Assembly (NCBI RefSeq): GCF_008831285.2
Contig: NC_045146.1
Span: forward strand, 2,754,001-2,818,000
Direction: 5' to 3'
Source: Nymphaea colorata
Taxonomy: Eukaryota > Streptophyta > Magnoliopsida > Nymphaeales > Nymphaeaceae
Length of the DNA stretch: 64,000 bases
Below, piece after piece: positions 1 through 11,141 of this stretch. The position numbers were made by a program, and so were the translations under genes. Positions within the stretch are counted from its first letter, which is position 1; the number at the start of each line of letters is the position of its first letter. The notes under the pieces are model-generated. The model was not told the origin of the DNA. It did not search any database and saw only the letters and a program-made list of their open reading frames with translations.

Positions 1-476
1 GCCTTTTAGGGTTTTGACAAACATGAGTCCGACTTCCAACTTTGAAAACTAACTTGTCCATATAAACTGAATTGGGATACTATCATTAGCAAGGAGGAAG
101 AAGGGAGCCAAGGCTGGTGAGGTCAAAAGACCTACTTATGAGGTCAATATCCCAATACACACCTGAAGGCTAAAGCACATACAATTACCTCTACAATATT
201 TAATCATTTGACATGGTCTCGCAATTTAACACGGATTGCTTTTGACTGCGATGGACTTGAATGTTTTTTGTTTCAATCTCATGATGTTAACAACACCAGA
301 CCAGATAATTTGCAACATAAAGATTTATCAGTGTCAAAGCCACTAAAAACTCATCTTTAAGGCCCTTTTCTTTCCATTTTGAATAATATTACATCATTTC
401 AATTTTCCTTGCACACTTACAAGTAAGAAAGCTTATCAAAGCTTAAGAAAGGGAGACCGGATGGAAGAAAAATTAC
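1..476 (-). other. Last visible intron of VHA-E
   Basis: This stretch begins with the GTAATT donor of VHA-E exon 4 (read on minus) and runs to the window edge. I find no exon for the expected C-terminal VHA-E residues and no other gene signal here. Confidence 0.7.
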
Positions 477-2800
477 CAGGAAGGACCATGTGCATGATGG
501 TGGCTTGGAGCTGGAGGCAGGTAAACTTGATTGTCAACTATAATTTCGGGAGCATGAACCTTGGCTTTCTCAACATATTCTTGTTTTGCTGAATGTAAAA
601 TTGACTCAACCAGTTCAACATCAGCCTTCCGGCAACGCAAGAGTACAGCTGGTTCTTTTAATCGTAGCAAGCTCTGAGGGGGTGAAAAAAGAAAAGATAA
701 GGTCGAGTAAAGATTCACAGACAAAAATCACTATGCAGCAACCAGTTTTGATGAAGTTTTACCTGAACGATCAGGTCTTTCAGAAGATTCCCATAAGCAG
801 TGTGGTTATGGCTCACGTGCAAAAGCTCCTTTGCTGCTGCTTCTTTCATGGAGTTAACTAGATCATCCTGGGCTTGCAGGACCTTGATGCGAGATGCATT
901 CAGCTGCATGGAATACTCACTGCACAGACATAACACTTAGTTCCAACAAAAAAGTACATCAGCTATACGAAGCGAACATAAAATTTTGTGTTAACCAAGC
1001 CAACTCATTAGTTTGTGATAACAAATTCTGATAAAATAGTTGTTTAGCGGTACATCAGTTGGAACCTTTGTAGAGAAAATAACTCAAAGGAAAGGGCACT
1101 CACTTCTGCCATGGTTAGATATAAAGTATAGCAACCTGTACTACAAAGTACTTGGCCAAGCCAATTTAAGGCCAAGATCAAAGGCTCACCATGATTAATT
1201 CCAGTTCTAGGTTGAAGAGACAATCATATCTATTCTCATTCAACATGAATAAGCCATCCTGACATTTACAAATAACTTAACATTATTAAATTGCAACAGA
1301 GACTATGTTTTGAGAACCCTCTCTCCTCTCAAGGAACCAAAATCGCTGATAAAGAGTTACTGTACAATAGATAGTATTCCTTATCACATAGATTATCATC
1401 TAGGAAGTGGTTCAAGCAAAATATGCACCTAATATTTGTTTCACCCAGGAGGTACTGCCTAAAAACACAAACTGGTTTCATAAACCAGCTTCAACAAAAT
1501 CAGCAGTTCGAAAAGCTATTAAATGCAGATGAAGCATAACATATCCATCAGGTAGAAGGAAAAATGTGCTACTAAATACAAGTATGTGCCATACAGATGT
1601 TTGCCAATATCTCTTAGTTGCTACAAATCTATACAGCAGCATGATACCCTACACATTCATCAGACAATTCCATCAACAATATTATCGCAATCTGTAGGAC
1701 ATCTTCTGCAAAAGGAAACAAAAGAAAAGGAACAGATAGAAAGAGCAATCAACTAATGACCAGTCAAAATGTTCAGCACTTTACATTTTTTTGCGGATTT
1801 CAACCTGCTTCTCTTTTTTCTCATACTCCTGCCTAATCTTACGCTTTTCAGCTTCTACTAACTGCAGTTTCTCAATATTAAATTCCTGCACCAAGGTAGA
1901 ATTATAAAACCAAATCAGCATTCACAGGAACAACTTTCAATAGCTAGCAACATCTATGTAAAATACGAAAGTATAAAAAAAGACACCACGGACTTTATAT
2001 CCTCCACCTATGTCACATAGATACCCCATTTTGACAGCCACTCACTATTCCCTTACATAGAAATCATATTGGAAACATCGGACAAAATAACCATAATGGC
2101 ATATCACTGTATCCTCTGCAGTATTCACATGACATATCTTCCATTATATAGACAGTACAATTGTAAAAATAGTTTGAATCTCCAAATTACACAGGAAGAA
2201 TACAGATTGATGTTAACTCAGAATGATGAGGAAGTTCACTTAAAAACTAGAAACATCTCTAACTTACACCGGAAAATATGAGTGGATGTTAACTTAGGAT
2301 GATAAGGAAGATCACCCGAAAACTGAAAAGAACCACCTTTTAGCAATTCTTCATTCTAGTGCTTAGTATTTTCATGAATCTTATAGGTGTCATCATCAAA
2401 TATTATGCCTGTTTTTGCTCTCCTCTCTTTCCCTCTATCCCCACTTTCTGTTGAGGACTCCTTAGCGCTACTCAGGCATTTGTGTAGGGGTCTACCGCCT
2501 ATGGATGATTACAGATTGAAGCATATTACAGTTACCATGGTAGTTGACTACAATGTTGTATCGATTCAAGACCTGTCAAGCCAGCAACTTCAGCCAAAAT
2601 TAAGGTCATCCTGTACTTTTGCACATTAACGTGGAATCTGTAGTTTTCTATTAAGTACATTTGACATCAGGATGGCCCAATGCTTCCCTACAAAGCTCCC
2701 ATGTTGTTATCAGTCATATTTATCACTGTCAAGCTGGAAATGCATGCCTGAGACAGCCCTTACCAAATTTGGATCATTCAGGTGCCAATAGCATTAAAAA

Positions 2801-2836
<36 letters not shown>

Positions 2837-3796
2837 CATTTGAATTCCCATTTACATGGTAAAAATTTGATTTTGAGCCCGATGTTGCCGAGGAATTGCC
2901 ATTCCCAGACACAACTCTGACACGAGGATTCCCCAGCAACGTCATATCACCTTGTTCTCTGTATGAAGCCAACGGACAACCACCAGTTTACTTTTGTAAA
3001 CTTTTCATTGAGATCATTAAACTTCGGGATGCCTTCATGGGCATCAGAAGACAAGATTTAACGCTAATAGTGCAGTCTGTAAATGATTCGCCTCTTTAAT
3101 CTTAGTTACCGCCAACCCATTCACTATTAGACTTTTCTCCGAGCTAATCAAACTGGAGGATGCCCCTCATGGGGATTCGAAGCCAAGATATGACATTACT
3201 TGTTCATTCAATACACGATTCACTTGCTTCATGTTATTTACCGCACCTTCGAAATGTTTCAGGACAGCGTCCTATTCTAGACTTGGGTCCCTGTTGCCGT
3301 CGTCGATTTCTCCATAGTCTATCAAAATCAAACTACAGACATCATCCACACCTGGGAACCCTCTCTTCCCCATAAAACGAAAAATGGGACGGAAGAAAAT
3401 AGAATGTTAGATATACCAACTAGTCGAATAATTTATGAGCATCAAAGGTGATTCCTTTTCCCGATTAATGCGAAGAATAATCTCTATATCGTCAAAAAAT
3501 TATTTTTCGACGAATATTTAAATCAAACCTCAATACCGGCTTGAATGATGAGATGGAGCATAAAAACAGTCGGATCGACCTCGTGCAGAGAAATCCATGA
3601 GCAGAAAAAAGTAAACTACGGCCTTCCAATAAGCGAAAAGGGGAAAAAACCACTTGAAGAAAACCTAAAACGAGAAAAGGACGAAACAACGCACCTCCTC
3701 CGCGGAGATTGAGATCTCACTGGCCTTCTCCTCCGCTTCTTGGCGGATGAATCGCACCATCTGCTGGATCTGCTTGGACACATCTGCGTCATTCAT
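477..3796 (-). CDS. VHA-E: V-type proton ATPase subunit E (partial, C-terminal exon off the left edge)
   Basis: Subunit E forms the peripheral stalk of the V1 sector of the vacuolar H+-ATPase and links the ATP-hydrolysing head to the membrane part. Four exons are seen: 3695-3796 (34 codons, begins MNDADVSKQIQQMVRF), 1785-1885, 763-919 and 477-673. All have GT/AG borders and the phases join. Family landmarks in order: the N-terminal helix; the charged coil with EKLQLVEAEKRKIRQ and KKEKQ; SMQLNASRIKVLQAQDD; KDLIVQ; LLRLKEPAVLLRCR; and EIIVDNQVYLPP. This covers about 185 of the roughly 230 residues usual for plant VHA-E. Exon 4 ends within a Cys codon at a GTAATT donor, and nothing between 1 and 475 encodes the conserved C-terminus, so the last exon must lie beyond the window. 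Intron 1 is about 1.8 kb and holds an (AC)n tract. The start Met is the family's own N-terminus. Identity is certain from motif order; the paralogue number is not known. Confidence 0.95.
2804..2832. repeat. (AC)n microsatellite in VHA-E intron 1
   Basis: Perfect CA dinucleotide tract following an A-run, inside the 1.8-kb first intron of VHA-E. Confidence 0.95.
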
Positions 3797-4010
3797 CTTC
3801 GCCTTCCAGGAAGAAACGGACGGTGGAGATGGCCTCTGGTCGCACCCTTTCTCCGGCCGGCACTCAGAGAGAGCGAGAGAAAGACAGAGAGACGGAGGAA
3901 AATTTCTGGCTGTTCCGTGTCGTCTGATTTTCTAGCCCGTTGTTTTTCCAGGACTTTCCTCTTCCATGTTTTACGACAAAAGTCCTCCATATTTTTTAAA
4001 TTACATTTTA
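3797..4010 (-). promoter_or_regulatory. VHA-E 5' UTR and core promoter region
   Basis: This lies directly upstream of the VHA-E start codon on the minus strand. Positions 3860-3895 are a GA-rich run, which on the minus strand is the pyrimidine-rich leader (Y patch) typical of plant core promoters. An AT-rich stretch at about 3988-4005 (minus reading TTTAAAAAATATGG) is a possible TATA-like element. The transcription start is not determined; this is inferred from composition and position only. Confidence 0.4.
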
Positions 4011-4603
4011 GTGGTGAAAATTTAACACTTTCTTGTAAAGTGGCATCAGGAATAGGGGGAGTGAGGACCATCCGTCGCCTGAATTTGACGCTCATCTTTT
4101 GAATCAAAATTATGGGGGTTCCTATTTATCCAGATTCAATCATGACCTGGATCTAAGATCCATTTGGCCTTCTAAGAGAGGAAGGGGATACTTTGTCACA
4201 CTTCTTCCACTCTCTAAAATTCATCCCTGCGTGACTATACGCGGTTGTGGATACAAGTGAAAACTCGTCGTTAAGTGGAGCGATGGTCGGCCGCATTGCT
4301 TAATAACATATAGTTGACAACTAGTTTCGGTTAAAGACTTCCTTCCAATGGAAGTTTATTTCCACCTAGATTTCGTATGAAAGTATATAGGCGCTTGGAG
4401 GAATGGTAGTATTCTGACGGAGCCTCGTGGCTAAGGCTTGCCTGCACGATAATCATGGGTAATGGTTTGACTAGTCCAAAAAGTGAGGACATGACACACA
4501 TGATGGTATAGAAATATAATTGTTGGATTACCTAAGCAGGTTAGCCTGTTATGGGACGGCAAGAAAGAAGTCTCTCTCTCCTTCCAATGGCAAGCATGTG
4601 CTC
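4011..4603. other. Intergenic, no gene seen
   Basis: AT-rich non-coding DNA upstream of VHA-E. No protein or RNA gene signal was recognised. Confidence 0.6.
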
Positions 4604-4938
4604 TTCAGGCTGCACAATGAGTCGAGCTCAAGTTACTCACTTGTCAAAACTTGACTCCTTTATAATGAGTTGAGCTAGAGCTGTAATAACTCAACTCATT
4701 TAAACTCAACTTGGCTCGACTATATAATGAATATTAAAATATAATGAAAGAATAGATAAATGAGCAGCAACTAAACGAGTTAAGAGAAACTAAACGTGCT
4801 TAACATAAATGAGTTAAACAAGTCGAGCTCGAACTCAATGTTGTATTGTCAAGTCAAGCTCGAGTCTCTTGTCCAACAAAAACTGACTTGAGTTTGAGCC
4901 GAGCTCGTGCTAGAGTTTTCTAAATCAGTGTCGCCCTA
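4604..4938. repeat. Degenerate GAGCTCGA-rich MITE-like repeat, copy 1
   Basis: Dense degenerate repeats of GAGCTCGA, AACTCGACT and CTCAACTCG. The left end reads CAGGCTGCACAATGAG and the right end on the opposite strand reads TAGGGCGACACTG. They resemble the ends of the repeat at 6950-7559 (TAGGGCTGCATAATGAG). The pattern fits an old non-autonomous hAT-type element, but I see no clear target duplication. Confidence 0.5.
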
Positions 4939-5707
4939 TTCATGTTTCCCCATAACACACGTAAGATCATCCAGTTCTCTCCCCATTTGAAATTACACTT
5001 GATGCATGTGGTGAATTCAGTGATTAAAAAATCTACTTTCACTAACCAAATTTACAGGTCACATTTTTAAGGTTGGACTTAGAAAAAGTTAAAAAGAAAA
5101 AATTTGTTGTTATATCTTCAATTGATGTAAAAAGATTGAGCTTATGAAAATTTTGATGCATTTTTCATATCTGATTCTTTAGTCTTTAAATAGATCTTGA
5201 AACTAGTAGTTTTCAGTGACTGAAAAGCTTAAATCAACCTTGTCTATCACATATTTAAGGACAGATTTATGAAAAACATAAAGAAAGTATGGTGCTTCGA
5301 ACTAATTCTAAAAAGGATGAGCTTAAAAAATGTGGTGCAGTTCTTGCTTAATACAAGTGGATTTCAGTGGTTCTTAAACAAACGATGTAGATCGCGTCTT
5401 TGAATTTGATGTGTATATATAAGCTAAATCCTGGCCTTCGCATATGACAAGCCTTACTGTTGTGTTATCTTTGTTGTCATTCCAATGCTAAAATTAATAA
5501 TAATAATAATAATAATGATGAGAGAAAGAGTGACAAACGGAGTTATTAAAGTTGTTACAAATATTGCAAAAAGACAAGATCATTAATTAAATGAAATCGA
5601 CACTTCCTGGTCTACTCCATGTTTTCTCATTTCTGTCCTGGCCATCCATCCAAGCTGAATAAAAACCCTACTTTATCCTTGGTAGACCTATCACCTAAAC
5701 ACCTGGT

Positions 5708-5767
<60 letters not shown>

Positions 5768-5954
5768 ACTAGCTACTTTTATGGTCGAATGATTATTTCT
5801 TATTTTGTGTCACTAAAAAGCCATCATAAAAAGTGCATTCTGTTGTTAAAAACATGATCAAGCAACTGACGATCGTAAATGTGCATTTAGCAACGATTTT
5901 AGCAACATAAAATAAAAAATAACCATTTGAATATATAGGTAGCTGAATAATTTC

Positions 5955-5985
<31 letters not shown>

Positions 5986-6949
5986 GCTAACATACATCAT
6001 CAAAGCCGTCAATCTTTAGTGGATCTTGATAGTACAAATTAAGTTAAAAAAACGTAGGAGCCAAGTTGTTTTTTCAAGAGTCCCTAAAACATAAAACCTT
6101 TGAAAGAATGATAGAGAGAAAGAGCAACTTAGTCTCCTTAAATGAGAACACTTGCCTTTTTTGAAGGTATTTCGATCTATTGTAAAAAGTTTCTCTACAG
6201 CCTGATCTCCTTAGAGTTGTTAGCCGAGATTCTCACTAAATCTAGAGTATAAAGGTCCAGTAGCTACTTTTATATATATATATATATAAGTATTGGCTTG
6301 TCAACCGTTGATTTTTATCCTGCTTGCTTGTGAGGATTCTGGCAAGTGGACTCGGATCCAGATATATTTCTATTACGAACCATTGATATTGGACCTAAAG
6401 GGCTACTCAAACACAAATTGAAAATTCACAGATTTAGATTATTTACTTTCTTCATTTGTATTCTTTCTACCAACTTTGTGCCTTCTACATATATTTTAAT
6501 TTTCACAAAAACGAAACCATGTAGCCATCTTAAGAGTGAATACACGATTTCATCAGGCTTCTGACTTTACTTTTTCTTTTTCCCTCCTTTTTTAATCACA
6601 TAAGTTGTATCATATTCCATCAGCACCCTCATTTTTATATTAGGTCAGTTGATTAAAAGAACAATTAGAATTTTTTAAGTTCGTCAAATAATGCAATATT
6701 TTTTCCCTCTATAAGCCAATAGCATTGATCTTGACTTTTGGAATGGGTTAATTAAGCGAGTAAGTTAATTAATACGGAAATGGTGGAAGATCGTCCGCAT
6801 CATAAGTTTGGTTTTTATAATCGGCATCGTTATTTATAATTGCCACTACAAATGTGCCCTTCAACGTAAGAATAAAACTCGATTAAGACTTCAATTGGGT
6901 TTGATCAGAACCTCAATTAAACTTGGGAGAAACTTTTTTAGACCTGAGC
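4939..6949. other. Intergenic, AT-rich with microsatellites
   Basis: No gene recognised. It holds (AT)n tracts at 5710-5759, about 5958-5984 and 6271-6289, and a short (TAA)n at about 5492-5513. Confidence 0.6.
5710..5759. repeat. (AT)n microsatellite
   Basis: Uninterrupted AT dinucleotide tract of about 50 bp. Confidence 0.95.
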
Positions 6950-7559
6950 TAGGGCTGCATAATGAGTAGAGCCAACTCAGGACCGATTCAACTTCGCTTG
7001 TAAAAACTCGAGTTTGAGCTCGACTCATTTATAAATGAGCGGAGCTCGAATTTAAATTTATGCTCAAAATGTTAAACAAGTCGAGTTCAAGTGATAAGAA
7101 CTCTACTCGTTTAAACTCGATTTGGCTTGACTACATAAATATGTCGTGAATGAAAGATCTTTTGTTGCTAAGTTTTTTATTTAGAGGATATTTGAATGCA
7201 CTTTCTTGCCAAAACCGGTTCACTGAATCACTGGTCTTAACTTTTAGGGTAAAAACAAATTTTCACAAGTTACATGTCTTAACACTCACACGAGTTAAAT
7301 GCTTACACAAGTTACACTAGTTAACACTTACACTAGCTAATGCTTGAACGAGTTAAATGAGTCAAGTTCGAACTCGATTTTGTGCAGTCGAGTCGAACTT
7401 GAGCTTGCCATAAGGAGTTCGACTTGAGTTCAAGCCGAACTCGAGCTTTCTATAAGGAGCTCAACTCGAGTTTAAGCTGAGCTCGAACTCGAGTTTTTTG
7501 AGTCAAGTTGAGCTCGAGCTGGCCAAGCTCAGGCTCGACTCAGCTCATTCTCAGCACTA
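6950..7559. repeat. GAGCTCGA-rich MITE-like repeat with inverted ends, copy 2
   Basis: The left end TAGGGCTGCATAATGAG and the right end (minus reading TAGTGCTGAGAATGAG) form an imperfect terminal inverted repeat. The interior is a run of degenerate palindromic motifs built on GAGCTCGA and AACTCGAGT. The TAG-start ends and the length of about 610 bp suggest a hAT-type MITE. The 8-bp flanks (ACCTGAGC and CTCTCATC) match poorly, so the copy is probably old. Confidence 0.55.
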
Positions 7560-8532
7560 CTCTCATCTGGCGGAGTTTTCAACCTTGCTCACAAATGAAC
7601 TGGACCTTTAAATTGAATGATTCTATAAAGTTTAAAGCCTTACTATGACTAAGCAAGATTGATATATGGATCTATAATTTTCAAGTTATTGAATCAATGA
7701 TGCCCGAAGAAGCTGATAGAGGCCAAAAGTCATCGACTTGTATGAGCTAAACCCACCCCAGAATCGTATAAACATGCATCTTATAATTCTGGTTACCTGA
7801 TTCAAGAGATGGGATTTTTGGGGTTGGACCTTGGCCAATCAATCATAAACACTTTCTATGATCAATGCTTTGAATACCAAAGTGTGGAACTCTTGGAAGG
7901 CCAACATTCTCCCTAGAGGCTGTTTAGATAATGAAACGGTTACATACCGGTTCATGAATATGCTTTAGAATTGAGGCAAATTCACGAAACACTAAGTTAG
8001 AATCTGTCTCAGTTATTGAGCAAGTTCTTAGAACAGTATGTGTGACAATTCCATTAGCCAAACAACCTGTTAAAGGATCCAAATTTTTGTGGGTTGACAA
8101 TTCTGTTGCTTGCTAATAGAGCTCCATCTAGTTAACTTAACTATTTCAAGAAAATCTGCAGATGTATAATAAGATGGAGGTCGACTACCTGTTAAGGCCT
8201 TTGTCATTCGCCTCCACCGGTGAACAATAAAAGAATCATTCTACCCTCTAGTCTAGGGACATGTACACCTTATTACAGTTTTGACTTAATTGTGATACCC
8301 ATGTTTATATCATCTCGAAAGGTCTCTTGAAGGCATATTATCATCATTAGTGATCTCTTCAAGCTAAGCATCTTTATTCTCTTGACCTTGTCCTTCTGCA
8401 TGTACAATACTTGTCTTTAAACTCAATGTGTTGGTTGAATATAACATCACTTCATCGTGTGACATTTTTATTAATTTGCATCATCCCCTCAAAAGTGATA
8501 ACGAAAATAGTCAGATCAACTGAAATGTTTCC
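7560..8532. other. Intergenic, no gene seen
   Basis: Unique-looking AT-rich DNA with no coding or RNA signal that I can support. Confidence 0.6.
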
Positions 8533-8875
8533 GTGGCCCAGTTAGGATTTTTTTTTTTTTAGTACGGACCATGATATATAGTTTCAAAAATTTAATTTTG
8601 GTGAAATTTATTTTAAATTTCAATTTTTTTCGAAACTCATGAGGGGACAGCGCCCTCTCCGCCCCCTAGCTTCACCAATGTGTCGATGGATGCCTGTTTC
8701 GTGCTTAATAGTGGCCCACACCAGCCCAAGATTTTTTTTTATATGTAAAAAATCAAATTTTTTTAGTTTGGCCCGGCCCGTCGCTCCTCTTGGCCTTACC
8801 GTCGCTCCTCTTAGCCCGACCAACGGATGGTTTGGCCCGTCCCTAAGAAAAATCCTGGCTCCGTCCTTGCACCAG
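8533..8875. repeat. Short dispersed repeat with AGCCAGGATTTTT-type ends
   Basis: The left end reads GGCCCAGTTAGGATTTTTT. The right end, read on the minus strand, is GACGGAGCCAGGATTTTTC, so the two ends are inverted. The right half (TCGCTCCTCTTGGCC, then AGCCCGACC, then AAATCCTGGCTCCG) recurs at about 38555-38705, inside a transposon. Related ends occur near 53245 and 58820. It is a non-autonomous repeat family of undetermined class. Confidence 0.5.
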
Positions 8876-10189
8876 CCCATACAAATTTCATTTTTAATGT
8901 TTAATTTAATTAAAATTCTAATCCTCATTTTTAATGTCTAGTTTAATTAAAAATCTAATCTTCATATACTATAAGACGTGCCGATCAGTTGGCAGTTTAT
9001 GGGAAACAACGATGAGCTGGTGATAAATATTGGATTCGCCTTTTCTTTTCTTTTTTTTATCGTGTTTAGCTAGCGACATAATGATGATTGATGGGAAACA
9101 GCAATTTTCCCAGGAAAATTAGGCCTTTTCCTGGCTCCGATTGAAAGTGTTGCCCACAGCTTTCATAGGAAACATGTTCCTCTTGTTTCGAGGGGCCAAA
9201 AAGAACGCAGGAAATCACCAGGCGAAGTAATATTTCAATAATAACTTAATTTGTAGCCGAGACTTATTCAAATATATTTGCAAATCGAATTACTTTTCTT
9301 TTAAATAAAAAAATCATCAGAAGACATAAAAAATTGTTTTTTGGAAAACTCAGAAACTTTAAAAGTGAAAGGCTTAATAAAATCCAAAAAAATGTAAAAA
9401 AAAGAAAAGAATAAGAGGAAACAGGCGTTAACCAAGTTCAACCAGTTATGAATAAGGAACAATTTAATAATAGCTTTAAATATCAAATCCATGAATTTAA
9501 TGTCGAGCTCTTTCCTTTCCTCAAGGCCATCAAATGTTGTTTTCTCTAAATATAATTTAATAATAAAAAAAAAGTTTCACAAACACTTCATACTGCCAAC
9601 CAATAAGCCTTACGAGAAACGTAAGCGATTCATTTTTCTGAAACGTTCCCACCTCATTCTTCAAGTCTTCTGGATTGGTGGTGTGGGCCGGTGATCAGAT
9701 CCAGATGTGGATCCACATCGATCGAACCCTTCTATTGGTGTTACTGTGGTCGAAAGAACGAAACACCTTAGTGAGGCTCCGTGGATCCAAATATAAATCT
9801 AAATCCGATAAGCTTTTACCTCGCGCTCCCCGGTGCTTATGGCCCACATGTCGTCTCACAAGATCCGACCCGTCAAAAGTCTTTCGGGCCCGTCCAAATG
9901 GCTCGGCGTGTTCGTCACGTCGACGTAAAGTTTTCCCGTGAAAATAGGCAGTCTTTTGCAATTAATGGGAAAATGAAGTACTGAAAAAAAGTCTCGATGA
10001 TTTCACGATCTGCGGGACTTGGTGGTACAAACTCGGGTATTCTTAATTTTTCGAAAAAACCTCCATTCCGTAACTATTTCTAATTAGGAACTATACTTTT
10101 AGGAGTTCGTTGTTTGTTAGGCCCTTTCGCCACCAAGAGTTGAAGGCACGAACTGCCTGACGACATGCGACAAATTTTACCATGTTACG
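8876..10189. other. Intergenic, no gene seen
   Basis: AT-rich, with a GC-richer patch at about 9780-9930. No recognised protein, RNA gene or transposon domain. Confidence 0.55.
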
Positions 10190-10560
10190 ATGTTCACTGA
10201 GTCGAACCAACTTGGGCTCGACTCGGATGCACCAGGTGAAACTTGACTCTAATTCGACTTGTTTGACAAGCGAGCGAGTCGAGTTTGAGTTTAAAAAAGA
10301 TACGACAAAGAAAATGAGCTGATTCCAAGCTATCCACTAAACTCAATGAAACTCATGCAGGGAGAGGCTCATAGTTTAAACCTGTTGTTTTTGTCATTTT
10401 GAATAATAAACAGCTCGGTTAAGCTGAAGCTAGATCTCAACTCGAGCCTAAATGAGCCAAGTTTGAGTTAACTTGGCTCGAGCTTGAGCCAAACTAATAA
10501 CTCAAGCATGCTTTAACTATTAAAGTTGAGTTCAAGTTGACCCAAGAACTTAGTGTTCTA
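10190..10560. repeat. GAGCTCGA-rich degenerate repeat, copy 3
   Basis: Repeated GGCTCGACTCGG, CTCGAGCCTAAATGAGCC and GAGCTTGAGCC motifs of the same style as copies 1 and 2. The ends are not clear. Confidence 0.45.
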
Positions 10561-11141
10561 AACTCCATTAATATTCATCATTGTTTGTGGCGGGAGGTGG
10601 TTGAATTGGTTCACCGTCGATAACACCCAAGTCGCCCTTCCAGGATTTTGCAGATATTATATAAGCGAGCTCGTTTTAGTTTGATATTTTCTTAACGAAA
10701 CACTTGTTCTACAGTTGTTGACAAAGATGTCATACGAAAAGTTTTAGAGAACTGAGGCGGTTAGGGAAATTATGATGAAAAATTGGTCCTAACTACGGAA
10801 ATTCACGAAACAGAAGCGTTTTAAAAGGTAGAAGACCAAGAGCTTCGATTCGGCAGTGTCGACGATTCAAGGGACTACTTTCACTTCGTCTCTCTCCTCC
10901 TCTGCAACGACCGGGCGGTCCCTCTGTCTCTCTTCGTTTTCTTCGGCGTCTCCGCCTTTGTCTTCGTGCTCTTCCTTTGTCTTCGGAGTTGGAAAAGAGG
11001 GAAAGCAGAATCTTCTCCTCTGCTGGATGCTTGTGCTCTTTTTTCCCTCCCTTTCGTGTAGATTCGGTTGATTCCGGCCGGGGATAGTGGTTGGGCGTTT
11101 GAAACACCTGGGATGAGGTTTTGAGCGGGAAAGACAGAGAA
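10561..11141 (+). promoter_or_regulatory. HPGT upstream region and 5' leader
   Basis: A TATATAA-like site lies at about 10658-10665. A strongly CT-rich leader, the plant Y-patch type, lies at about 10880-10990, followed by the start codon at 11142. The 5' end of the transcript is not determined. The TATA site is about 480 bp from the ATG, so it may not be the one used. Confidence 0.4.
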